Assembly: GCF_051014685.1 (NCBI RefSeq)
Contig: NW_027478858.1
Location: 186,001-250,000, forward strand
Source: Ptiloglossa arizonensis
Lineage: Eukaryota > Arthropoda > Insecta > Hymenoptera > Colletidae
DNA length: 64,000 nt
Direction of reading: 5' to 3'
The notes beneath the pieces are model-generated. The model was not told the DNA's origin. It did not search any database and saw only the letters and a program-made list of their open reading frames with translations. The translations under genes were made by a program, and so were the position numbers. Shown here one piece after another: positions 43,601-56,772 of this stretch (within the stretch, counting starts at the first letter, position 1; every line of letters starts with the position of its first letter).

Positions 43601-43692
43601 TAACGTATAACGTATAACGTATAACGTGTAACGTATAACGTATTACGTGTGACGTATAACGTATAACGTGTAACGTGTAACGTATAACGTAT
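40665..43692. repeat. C-module block with 700-base period
   Basis: CTATGAC boundaries at 41,232, 41,932 and 42,632 are spaced exactly 700 bases (100 units), with a further one at 43,101. Each of the first two units ends with GTACAAC, GTATGAC and the C words. GTATAAG (giving AAGG in the plus strand) is frequent between them. A run of GTGTAAC-rich units follows module A at the left end. The segment 41,535-43,100 matches 46,559-48,110. It contains no gene. Confidence 0.82.
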
Positions 43693-44484
43693 AAAGTATT
43701 ATATAACGTATAACGTATAACGTATAACGTATAACGTATAACGTATAACGTATAACGTATAACGTATAACGTATAACGTATAACGTATAACGTATAACGT
43801 ATAACGTATAACGTATAACGTATAACGTATAACGTATAACGTATAACGTATAACGTATAGCGTATAACGTATAACGTATAACGTATAACGTATAACGTAT
43901 AACGTCTAACGTATAACGTATAACGTGTGACGTATAACGTGTAACGTGTAACGTATAACGTGTAACGTATAACGTATAACGCACAACGTATAACGTACAA
44001 CGCATAACGAAGAACGTATAACGAATAACGTAAATGGTATAACGTATTACATATTACTAATAACGTATAACATATAACGTATAACGTGTAACGTATAACG
44101 TGTAACGAATAACATGTAACGTATAACGTGTAACGTATAACTTATAACGTATAACGTATAACGTTTAACGTATAACGTATAACGTATAACGTATAACGTA
44201 TAACATATAACGTATAACGTGTAACGTATAACGTATAACGTATGACGTATAACGTATAACGTATAACGTATTCCGTATAACGTATAACGTATAACGTATA
44301 ACGTATAACGAATAACGTATAACGTATAACGTATAACGTATAACGTATAACGTGTAACGTATAACGTGTAACGTATAACGTGTAACGTATAACGTGTAAC
44401 GTATAACGTGTAACGTATAACGTGTAACGTATCACGTATAACGTATAACGTATAACGCACAACGTATAACGTACAACGCATAAC
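43693..44484. repeat. Core of the 3.8-4.8-kb higher-order repeat, copy 3
   Basis: The order is D junction at 43,693, canonical run with one GTATAGC, GTCTAAC, module A at 44,008, TAATAAC, ATGTAAC, TTATAAC, GTTTAAC, GTATTCC, GTGTAAC dimers and module A at 44,484. The first module A lies 3,827 bases after that of copy 2 (a multiple of 7 plus 5, from the D unit). Confidence 0.87.
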
Positions 44485-47400
44485 GAAGAACGTATAACGA
44501 ATAACGTAAATGGTATAACGTATTACATATTACGTATAACGTATAACATATAACGTATAACGTGTAACGTGTAACGTGTAACGTATAACGTGTAACGTAT
44601 AACGTGTAACGTATAACGTGTAACGTGTAACGTGTAACGTATAACGTATAACGTTTAACGTATAACGTATAACGTATAACGTATAACGTATAAGGTATAA
44701 CGTATAACGTGTAACGTATAACGTGTAACGTATAACGTGTAACGTATAACGTATAACGTATAACGTATAACGTATAACGTATAACGTATAACGTATAACG
44801 TATAACGTATAACGTATAACGTATAACGTATAAGGTATAACGTATAACGTGTAACGTATAACGTATAACGTGTGACGTATAACGTGTAACGTATAACGTA
44901 TGACGTATAACGTGTATCGTGTAAGCTATGACGTATAACGTATAACGTATAACGTATAACGTATAACGTATAACGTGTAACGTATAACGTATAACGTATA
45001 ACGTATAACGTATAAGGTATAACGTATAACGTGTAACGTATAACGTGTAACGTATAACGTGTAACGTATAACGTATAACGTATAACGTATAACGTATAAC
45101 GTATAACGTATAACGTATAACGTATAACGTATAACGTATAACGTATAACGTATAAGGTATAACGTATAACGTGTAACGTATAACGTATAACGTGTGACGT
45201 ATAACGTGTAACGTATAACGTATGACGTATAACGTGTATCGTGTAAGCTATGACGTATAACGTATAACGTATAACGTATAACGTATAACGTATAACGTGT
45301 AACGTATAACGTATAACGTATAACGTATAACGTATAACGTATAACGTATAGCGTATAACGTGTAACGTATAACGTATAACGTGTAACGTATAACGTATAA
45401 CGTTTAACGTATAACGTATAACGTATAACGTATAACGTATAAGGTATAACGTATAACGTGTAACGTATAACGTGTAACGTATAACGTGTAACGTATAACG
45501 TATAACGTATAACGTATAACGTATAACGTATAACGTATAACGTATAACGTATAACGTATAACGTATAACGTATAACGTATAACGTATAACGTATAACGTG
45601 TAACGTATAACGTATAACGTGTAACGTATAACGTATAACGTTTAACGTATAACGTATAACGTATAACATATAACGTATAACGTATAACGTATAAGGTATA
45701 ACGTATAACGTATAACGTGTAACGTGTAACGTATAACGTATAACGTGTGACGTACAACGTGTAACGTATAACGTATGACGTATAACGTGTATCGTGTAAG
45801 CTATGACGTATAACGTATAACGTATAACGTATAACGTATAACGTATAACGTGTAACGTATAACGTATAACGTGTAACGTATAACGTATAACGTATAACGT
45901 ATAACGTATAACGTATAACGTATAACGTATAACGTATAACGTATAACGTATAACGTATAACGTATAACGTATAACGTATAACGTACAACGTATAACGTGT
46001 AACGTATAACGTATAACGTGTGACGTATAACGTGTGACGTATAACGTATAACGTGTAACGTATAACGTATAACGTATTACGTATAACGTATAACGTATAA
46101 CGTATTACGTACAACGTATGACGTATAACGTATAACGTGTGACGTATAACGTATAACGTATAACGTATAACGTATAACGTATAACGTATAACGTACAACG
46201 TATAACGTGTAACGTATAACGTATAACGTGTGACGTATAACGTGTGACGTATAACGTATAACGTGTAACGTATAACGTATAACGTATAACGTATAACGTA
46301 TAACGTATAACGTATAACGTATAACGTGTAACGTATAACGTATAACGTGTGACGTATAACGTGTAACGTATAACGTATGACGTATAACGTGTATCGTGTA
46401 AGCTATGACGTATAACGTATAACGTATAACGTATAACGTATAACGTATAACGTGTAACGTATAACGTATAACGTATAACGTATAACGTATAACGTATAAC
46501 GTATAGCGTATAACGTGTAACGTATAACGTATAACGTGTAACGTATAACGTATAACGTTTAACGTATAACGTATAACGTATAACGTATAACGTATAAGGT
46601 ATAACGTATAACGTGTAACGTATAACGTGTAACGTATAACGTGTAACGTATAACGTATAACGTATAACGTATAACGTATAACGTATAACGTATAACGTAT
46701 AACGTATAACGTATAACGTATAACGTATAACGTATAACGTATAACGTATAACGTGTAACGTATAACGTATAACGTGTAACGTATAACGTATAACGTTTAA
46801 CGTATAACGTATAACGTATAACATATAACGTATAACGTATAACGTATAAGGTATAACGTATAACGTATAACGTGTAACGTGTAACGTATAACGTATAACG
46901 TGTGACGTACAACGTGTAACGTATAACGTATGACGTATAACGTGTATCGTGTAAGCTATGACGTATAACGTATAACGTATAACGTATAACGTATAACGTA
47001 TAACGTGTAACGTATAACGTATAACGTGTAACGTATAACGTATAACGTATAACGTATAACGTATAACGTATAACGTATAACGTATAACGTATAACGTATA
47101 ACGTATAACGTATAACGTATAACGTATAACGTATAACGTACAACGTATAACGTGTAACGTATAACGTATAACGTGTGACGTATAACGTGTGACGTATAAC
47201 GTATAACGTGTAACGTATAACGTATAACGTATTACGTATAACGTATAACGTATAACGTATTACGTACAACGTATGACGTATAACGTATAACGTGTGACGT
47301 ATAACGTATAACGTGTAACGTATAACGTATAACGTATAACGTATAACGTATTACGTATAACGTATAACGTATAACGTATAACGTATAACGTATAACGTAT

Positions 47401-48492
47401 AACGTATAACGTATAACGTATAACGTATAACGTATAACGTATAACGTATAACGTGTAACGTATAACGTATAACGTGTAACGTATAACGTATAACGTTTAA
47501 CGTATAACGTATAACGTATAACATATAACGTATAACGTATAACGTATAAGGTATAACGTATAACGTATAACGTGTAACGTGTAACGTATAACGTATAACG
47601 TGTGACGTACAACGTGTAACGTATAACGTATGACGTATAACGTGTATCGTGTAAGCTATGACGTATAACGTATAACGTATAACGTATAACGTATAACGTA
47701 TAACGTGTAACGTATAACGTATAACGTGTAACGTATAACGTATAACGTATAACGTATAACGTATAACGTATAACGTATAACGTATAACGTATAACGTATA
47801 ACGTATAACGTATAACGTATAACGTATAACGTATAACGTACAACGTATAACGTGTAACGTATAACGTATAACGTGTGACGTATAACGTGTGACGTATAAC
47901 GTATAACGTGTAACGTATAACGTATAACGTATTACGTATAACGTATAACGTATAACGTATAACGTATAACGTATAACGTATAACGTATAACGTATAACGT
48001 ATAACGTATAACGTATAACGTATAACGTATAAGGTATAACGTATAACGTGTAACGTGTGACGTATAACGTGTAACGTATAACGTATGACGTATAACGTGT
48101 ATCGTGTAAGCTATGACGTATAACGTATAACGTATAACGTATAACGTATAACGTATAACGTGTAACGTATAACGTATAACGTATAACGTATAACGTATAA
48201 GGTATAACGTATAACGTGTAACGTATAACGTATAACGTATAACGTATAACGTATAACGTATAACGTATAACGTATAACGTATAGCGTATAACGTGTAACG
48301 TATAACGTATAACGTGTAACGTATAACGTATAACGTTTAACGTATAACGTATAACGTATAACGTATAACGTGTAACGTATAACGTGTAACGTATAACGTG
48401 TAACGTATAACGTATAACGTATAACGTATAACGTATAACGTATAACGTATAACGTATAACGTATAACGTGTAACGTGTAACGTATAACGTAT
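44485..48492. repeat. C-module block, nested 1,155- and 700-base duplications
   Basis: CTATGAC boundaries lie at 44,926, 45,248, 45,801, 46,403, 46,956, 47,656 and 48,111. The pairs 45,248/46,403 and 45,801/46,956 both have an offset of 1,155 (165 units), so about 45,248-46,150 is duplicated at 46,403-47,305. The pairs 41,932/46,956 and 42,632/47,656 have an offset of 5,024. The 612 bases at 47,232-47,843 have the same minus-strand translation as 42,208-42,819. It contains no gene. Confidence 0.85.
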
Positions 48493-49207
48493 AAAGTATT
48501 ATATAACGTATAACGTATAACGTATAACGTATAACGTATAACGTATAACGTATAACGTATAACGTATAACGTATAACGTATAACGTATAACGTATAACGT
48601 ATAACGTATAACGTATAACGTATAACGTATAACGTATAACGTATAACGTATAACGTATAACGTATAGCGTATAACGTATAACGTATAACGTATAACGTAT
48701 AACGTATAACGTCTAACGTATAACGTATAACGTGTGACGTATAACGTGTAACGTGTAACGTATAACGTGTAACGTATAACGTATAACGCACAACGTATAA
48801 CGTACAACGCATAACGAAGAACGTATAACGAATAACGTAAATGGTATAACGTATTACATATTACTAATAACGTATAACATATAACGTATAACGTGTAACG
48901 TATAACGTGTAACGAATAACATGTAACGTATAACGTGTAACGTATAACTTATAACGTATAACGTATAACGTTTAACGTATAACGTATAACGTATAACGTA
49001 TAACGTATAACATATAACGTATAACGTGTAACGTATAACGTATAACGTATGACGTATAACGTATAACGTATAACGTGTAACGTATAACGTGTAACGTATA
49101 ACGTGTAACGTATAACGTGTAACGTATAACGTGTAACGTATAACGTGTAACGTATCACGTATAACGTATAACGTATAACGCACAACGTATAACGTACAAC
49201 GCATAAC
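48493..49207. repeat. Core of the 3.8-4.8-kb higher-order repeat, copy 4
   Basis: The order is as in copy 3, with D at 48,493 and module A at 48,815 and 49,207. It is shorter between the two A modules (392 bases against 476 in copy 3) because the GTATTCC and GAATAAC segment is missing. The TAATAAC word is present near 48,864. Confidence 0.85.
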
Positions 49208-50261
49208 GAAGAACGTATAACGAATAACGTAAATGGTATAACGTATTACATATTACGTATAACGTATAACATATAACGTATAACGTGTAACGTGTAACGT
49301 GTAACGTATAACGTGTAACGTATAACGTGTAACGTATAACGTGTAACGTGTAACGTGTAACGTATAACGTATAACGTTTAACGTATAACGTATAACGTAT
49401 AACGTATAACGTATAAGGTATAACGTATAACGTGTAACGTATAACGTGTAACGTATAACGTGTAACGTATAACGTATAACGTATAACGTATAACGTATAA
49501 CGTATAACGTATAACGTATAACGTATAACGTATAACGTATAACGTATAACGTATAAGGTATAACGTATAACGTGTAACGTATAACGTATAACGTGTGACG
49601 TATAACGTGTAACGTATAACGTATGACGTATAACGTGTATCGTGTAAGCTATGACGTATAACGTATAACGTATAACGTATAACGTATAACGTATAACGTG
49701 TAACGTACAACGTATAACGTGTAACGTATAACGTATAACGTGTGACGTATAACGTGTAACGTATAACGTATGACGTATAGCGTATAACGTATAACGTATA
49801 ACGTATAACGTATAACGTGTAACGTATAACGTATTACGTGTGACGTATAACGTATAACGTGTAACGTGTAACGTATAACGTATAAAGTATTATATAACGT
49901 ATAACGTATAACGTATAACGTATAACGTATAACGTATAACGTATAACGTATAACGTATAACGTATAACGTATAACGTATAACGTATAACGTATAACGTGT
50001 GACGTATAACGTATAACGTGTAACGTATAACGTATAACGTATTACGTATAACGTATAACGTATAACGTATTACGTACAACGTATGACGTATAACGTATAA
50101 CGTGTGACGTATAACGTATAACGTGTAACGTATAACGTATAACGTATAACGTATAACGTATAACGTATAACGTATAACGTATAACGTATAACTTATAACT
50201 TATAACGTATAACGTATAACGTTTAACGTATAACGCATAACGTATAACGTACAACGTGTAA
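49208..50261. repeat. Transition block between two higher-order families
   Basis: GTGTAAC runs follow module A as in 44,570-44,640, then come a C module (CTATGAC at 49,649), a D junction at 49,884, a short canonical run and module F near 50,075. TTATAAC occurs twice in succession near 50,190, a doublet typical of the right-hand family. The block joins the C-module family on the left to the GTTTAGC family on the right. It contains no gene. Confidence 0.72.
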
Positions 50262-52912
50262 CGAAGAACGTATAACGTGTAACGTATAACGTATAACATC
50301 TAACGTATAACGTATAACGTGTGACGTATAACGTGTAACGTGTAACGTATAACGTGTAACGTATAACGTATAACGCACAACGTATAACGTACAACGCATA
50401 ACGAAGATCGTATAACGAATAATGTAAATGGTATAACGTATTACATATTACGTATAACGTATAACATATAACGTATAACGTGTAACGTATAACGTGTAAC
50501 GTATAACGTGTAACGTATAACGTGTAACGTATAACGTGTAACGTATAACTTATAACGTATAACGTATAACGTTTAGCGTATAACGTATAACATATAACGT
50601 ATAACGTGTAACGTATAACGTATAACGTATAACGTATAACGTATAACGTATAACGTATAAAGTATTATATAACGTATAACGTATAACGTATAACGTATAA
50701 CGTATAACGTATAACGTATAACGTATAACGTATAACGTATAACGTATAACGTATAACGTATAACGTATAACGTATAACGTATAACGTATAACGTATAACG
50801 TATAACGTATAACGTATAACGTATAACGTATAACGTATAACGTCTAACGTATAACGTATAACGTGTGACGTATAACGTGTAACGTGTAACGTATAACGTG
50901 TAACGTATAACGTATAACGCACAACGTATAACGTACAACGCATAACGAAGAACGTATAACGAATAACCTAAATGGTATAACGTATTACATATTACGTATA
51001 ACGTATAACATATAACGTATAACGTGTAACGTATAACGTGTAACGTATAACGTGTAACGTATAACGTGTAACGTATAACGTGTAACGTATAACGTGTAAC
51101 GTATAACGTGTAACGTATAACGTGTAACGTATAACGTGTAACGTATAACGTGTAACGTATAACTTATAACGTATAACGTATAACGTTTAGCGTATAACGT
51201 ATAACGTATAACGTATAACATATAACGTATAACGTGTAACGTATAACGTATAACGTATGACGTATAACGTATAACGTATAACGTATTCCGTATAACGTAT
51301 AACGTATAACGTATAACGTATAACGAATAACGTATAACGTATTACGTGTGACGTATAACGTATAACGTGTAACGTGTAACGTATAACGTATAACGTATTC
51401 CGTATAACGTATAACGTATAACGTATAACGTATAACGTATAACGTATAACGTATAACGTATAACGTATAACGTATAACGTATAACGTATAACGTATAACG
51501 TATAACGTATAACGTATAACGTATAACGTATAACGTATAACGTATAACGTATAACGTATAACGTATAACGTATAACGTATAACGTATAACGTATAACGTA
51601 TAACGTATAACGTATAACGTATAACGTATAACGTATAACGTATAACGTATAACGTATAACGTATAACGTATAACGTATAACGTATAACGTATAACGTATA
51701 ACGTATAACGTATAACGTATAACGTATAACGTATAACGTCTAACGTATAACGTATAACGTGTGACGTATAACGTGTAACGTGTAACGTATAACGTGTAAC
51801 GTATAACGTATAACGCACAACGTATAACGTGCAACGCATAACGAAGAACGTATAACGAATAACGTAAATGGTATAACGTATTACATATTACGTATAACGT
51901 ATAACATATAACGTATAACGTGTAACGTATAACGTGTAACGTATAACGTGTAACGTATAACGTGTAACGTATAACGTATAACGTATAACGTATAACGTAT
52001 AACGTGTAACGTATAACGTATAACGTATTCCGTATAACGTATAACGTATAACGTATAACGTATAACGAATAACGTATAACGTATAGCGTATAACGTATAA
52101 CGTATAACGTATAACGTGTAACGTATAACGTGTAACGTATAACGTGTAACGTATAACGTGTAACGTATAACGTGTAACGTATAACGTGTAACGTATCACG
52201 TATAACGTATAACGTATAACGCACAACGTATAACGTACAACGCATAACGAAGAACGTATAACGAATAACGTAAATGGTATAACGTATTACATATTACGTA
52301 TAACGTATAACATATAACGTATAACGTGTAACGTATAACGTGTAACGTATAACGTGTAACGTATAACGTGTAACGTATAACGTGTAACGTATAACGTGTA
52401 ACGTATAACGTGTAACGTATAACGTGTAACGTATAACGTGTAACGTATAACGTGTAACGTATAACGTGTAACGTATAACGTATAACGTATAACGTATAAC
52501 GTATAACGTATAACGTATAACGTATAACGTATAACGTATAACTTATAACGTATAACGTATAACGTATAACGTGTAACGTATAACGTACAACGTATAACGT
52601 GTAACGTATAACGTATAACGTGTGACGTATAACGTGTGACGTATAACGTGTGACGTATAACGTATAACGTGTAACGTATAATGTATAACGTATTACGTAT
52701 AACGTATAACGTATAACGTATTACGTACAACGTATGACGTATAACGTATAACGTGTGACGTATAACGTATAACGTGTAACGTATAACGTATAACGTATAA
52801 CGTATAACGTATAACGTATAACGTATAACGTATAACGTATAACTTATAACTTATAACGTATAACGTATAACGTTTAACGTATAACGCATAACGTATAACG
52901 TACAACGTGTAA
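50262..52912. repeat. Right-hand family higher-order repeat, copy 1 (2.65 kb)
   Basis: It starts at a shortened module (GAAGAAC followed later by GTGTAAC instead of GAATAAC). Module A follows at 50,402 (variant GAAGATC), 50,946, 51,842 and 52,248. Family-specific words are GTTTAGC (near 50,573 and 51,184) and GTGCAAC (near 51,828). It contains a D junction at 50,659, the longest perfect run in the window (51,402-51,737) and GTGTAAC/GTATAAC dimer tracts. It contains no gene. Confidence 0.85.
51402..51737. repeat. Longest perfect run: 48 identical units
   Basis: From the GTATAAC after GTATTCC to the GTCTAAC at 51,738, every unit is canonical, 336 bases in all. This run is not opened by a D junction; GTATTCC stands in its place. 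Other long perfect runs are 62,772-63,065 (42 units), 13,494-13,738 and 16,533-16,777 (35 units each), 60,221-60,430 (30), 57,822-58,010 (27) and 58,319-58,486 (24). Confidence 0.93.
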
Positions 52913-53025
52913 CGAAGAACGTATAACGTGTAACGTATAACGTATAACGTCTAACGTATAACGTGTAACGTATAACGTGTAACGTATAACGTGTAACGTA
53001 TAACGTGTAACGTATAACGTGTAAC

Positions 53026-53034
53026 GTATATATC
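53026..53034. other. Private 9-base unit (extra TA)
   Basis: The unit reads GTATATATC, two bases longer than a heptamer, between two GTGTAAC words. It may reflect slippage at the TATA step of the unit or a consensus error. The equivalent place in the 54.2-kb copy has ordinary 7-base units. Confidence 0.78.
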
Positions 53035-53403
53035 GTGTAACGTATAACTTATAACGTATAACGTATAACGTTTAGCGTATAACGTATAACGTATAACGTA
53101 TAACATATAACGTATAACGTGTAACGTATAACGTATAATGTATGACGTATAACGTATAACGTATAACGTATTCCGTATAACGTATAACGTATAACGTATA
53201 ACGTATAACGAATAACGTATAACGTATTACGTGTGACGTATAACGTATAACGTGTAACGTGTAACGTATAACGTATAAAGTATTATATAACGTATAACGT
53301 ATAACGTATAACGTATAACGTATAACGTATAACGTATAACCTATAACGTATAACGTATAACGTATAACGTATAACGTATAACGTATAACGTATAAGGTAT
53401 AAC

Positions 53404-53409
53404 GATAAC
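53404..53409. other. 6-base unit GATAAC, duplicated at 54,598-54,603
   Basis: Both copies follow GTATAAG and a canonical unit and are 1,194 bases apart, so a one-base deletion arose once and was copied with its surroundings. Because it is shared by two copies, it is unlikely to be a random base-calling error. A separate GATAAC at 18,883 has different surroundings. Confidence 0.82.
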
Positions 53410-56400
53410 GTATAACGTATAACGTATAACGTATAACGTATAACGTATAACGTATAACGCATAACGTATAACGTATAACGTATAACGTATAACGTATAAC
53501 GTATAACGTATAACGTATAACGTATAACGTATAACGTATAACGTATAACGTATAACGTCTAACGTATAACGTATAACGTGTGACGTATAACGTGTAACGT
53601 GTAACGTATAACGTGTAACGTATAACGTATAACGCACAACGTATAACGTGCAACGCATAACGAAGAACGTATAACGAATAACGTAAATGGTATAACGTAT
53701 TACATATTACGTATAACGTATAACATATAACGTATAACGTGTAACGTATAACGTATAACGTGTGACGTATAACGTGTGACGTATAACGTATAACGTGTAA
53801 CGTATAATGTATAACGTATTACGTATAACGTATAACGTATAACGTATTACGTACATCGAATGACGTATAACGTATAACGTGTGACGTATAACGTATAACG
53901 TGTAACGTATAACGTATAACGTATAACGTATAACGTATAACGTATAACGTATAACGTATAACGTATAACTTATAACGTATAACGTATAACGTATAACGTA
54001 TAACGTATAACGTATTACGTACATCGTATGACGTATAACGTATAACGTGTGACGTATAACGTATAACGTGTAACGTATAACGTATAACGTATAACGTTTA
54101 ACGTATAACGCATAACGTATAACGTACAACGTGTAACGAAGAACGTATAACGTGTAACGTATAACGTATAACGTCTAACGTATAACGTGTAACGTATAAC
54201 GTGTAACGTATAACGTGTAACGTATAACGTGTAACGTATAACGTGTAACGTATAACTTATAACGTATAACGTATAACGTTTAGCGTATAACGTATAACGT
54301 ATAACGTATAACATATAACGTATAACGTGTAACGTATAACGTATAACGTATGACGTATAACGTATAACGTATAACGTATTCCGTATAACGTATAACGTAT
54401 AACGTATAACGTATAACGAATAACGTATAACGTATTACGTGTGACGTATAACGTATAACGTGTAACGTGTAACGTATAACGTATAAAGTATTATATAACG
54501 TATAACGTATAGCGTATAACGTATAACGTATAACGTATAACGTATAACGTATAACGTATAACGTATAACGTATAACGTATAACGTATAAGGTATAACGAT
54601 AACGTATAACGTATAACGTATAACGTATAACGTATAACGTATAACGTATAACGCATAACGTATAACGTATAACGTATAACGTATAACGTATAACGTATAA
54701 CGTATAACGTATAACGTATAACGTGTGACGTATAACGTGTAACGTGTAACGTATAACGTGTAACGTATAACGTATAACGCACAACGTATAACGTGCAACG
54801 CATAACGAAGAACGTATAACGAATAACGTAAATGGTATAACGTATTACATATTACGTATAACGTATAACATATAACGTATAACGTGTAACGTATAACGTG
54901 TAACGTATAACGTGTAACGTATAACGTGTAACGTATAACGTGTAACGTATAACGTATAACGTATAACGTATAACGTATAACGTGTAACGTATAACGTATA
55001 ACGTATTCCGTATAATGTATAACGTATAACGTATAACGTATAACGAATAACGTATAACGTATAGCGTATAACGTATAACGTATAACGTATAACGTGTAAC
55101 GTATAACGTATAACGTGTGACGTATAACGTGTAACGTGTAACGTATAACGTGTAACGTATAACGTATAACGCACAACGTATAACGTGCAACGCATAACGA
55201 AGAACGTATAACGAATAACGTAAATGGTATAACGTATTACATATTACGTATAACGTATAACATATAACGTATAACGTGTAACGTATAACGTGTAACGTAT
55301 AACGTGTAACGTATAACGTGTAACGTATAACGTATAACGTATAACGTATAACGTATAACGTATAACGTATAACGTATAACGTATAACTTATAACGTATAA
55401 CGTATAACGTATAACGTGTAACGTATAACGTATAACGTGTGACGTATAACGTATAACGTTTAACGTATAACGTATAACGTATAACGTATAAGGTATAACG
55501 TATAACGTGTAACGTATAACGTATAACGTGTGACGTATAACGTGTAACGTATAACGTATGACGCATAACGTGTATCGTGTAAGCTATGACGTATAACGTA
55601 TAACGTATAACGTATAACGTATAACGTATAACGTGTAACGTATAACGTATAACGTGTAACGTATAACGTATAACGTTTAACGTATAACGTATAACGTATA
55701 ACGTTTAACGTATAACGTATAACGTATAACGTATAACGTATAACGTGTAACGTATAACGTATAACGTGTAACGTATAACGTATAACGTTTAACGTATAAC
55801 GTATAACGTATAACGTTTAACGTATAACGTATAACGTATAACGTATAACGTATAAGGTATAACGTATAACGTGTAACGTATAACGTATAACGTATAACGT
55901 ATAACGTATAACGTATAACGTATAACGTGTAACGTATAACGTGTAACGTATAACGTATAACGTGTAATGTATAACGTATAACGTATAACGTATAATGTAT
56001 AACGTATAACGTATAACGTATAACGTACAACGTGTAACGAAGAACGTATAACGTGTAACGTATAACGTATAACGTGTGACGTATAACGTATAACGTTTAA
56101 CGTATAACGTATAACGTATAACGTATAACGTATAAGGTATAACGTATAACGTGTAACGTATAACGTATAACGTGTGACGTATAACGTGTAACGTATAACG
56201 TATGACGCATAACGTATAACGTACAACGTATAACGTGTAACGTATAACGTATAACGTGTGACGTATAACGTGTGACGTATAACGTATAACGTGTAACGTA
56301 TAACGTATAACGTATAACGTATTACGTACAACGTATGACGTATAACGTATAACGTGTGACGTATAACGTATAACGTATAACGTGTAACGTATAACGTATA

Positions 56401-56772
56401 ACGTTTAACGTATAACGTATAACGTATAACGTATAACGTATAACGTATAACGTATAACGTATAACGTACAACGTATAACGTGTAACGTATAACGTATAAC
56501 GTGTGACGTATAACGTGTGACGTATAACGTATAACGTGTAACGTATAACGTATAACGTATTACGTATAACGTATAACGTATAACGTATTACGTACAACGT
56601 ATGACGTATAACGTATAACGTGTGACGTATAACGTATAACGTGCAACGTATAACGTATAACGTATAACGTATAACGTATAACGTATAACGTATAACGTAT
56701 AACTTATAACTTATAACGTATAACGTATAACGTTTAACGTATAACGCATAACGTATAACGTACAACGTGTAA

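Larger units (their letters stand above)
52913..56772. repeat. Right-hand family, compound copy 2 (3.86 kb)
   Basis: Shortened boundary modules lie at 52,913, 54,137 and 56,038, with module A at 53,661, 54,806 and 55,198. D junctions are at 53,277 and 54,486. It is partly doubled: 53,404 and 54,598 both carry a 6-base GATAAC unit after GTATAAG, about 1,194 bases apart, so one copied the other. A C module (CTATGAC near 55,583) and GTTTAAC-rich units from 55,440 to 56,120 resemble the C-module block of 41-48 kb. It contains no gene. Confidence 0.78.
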
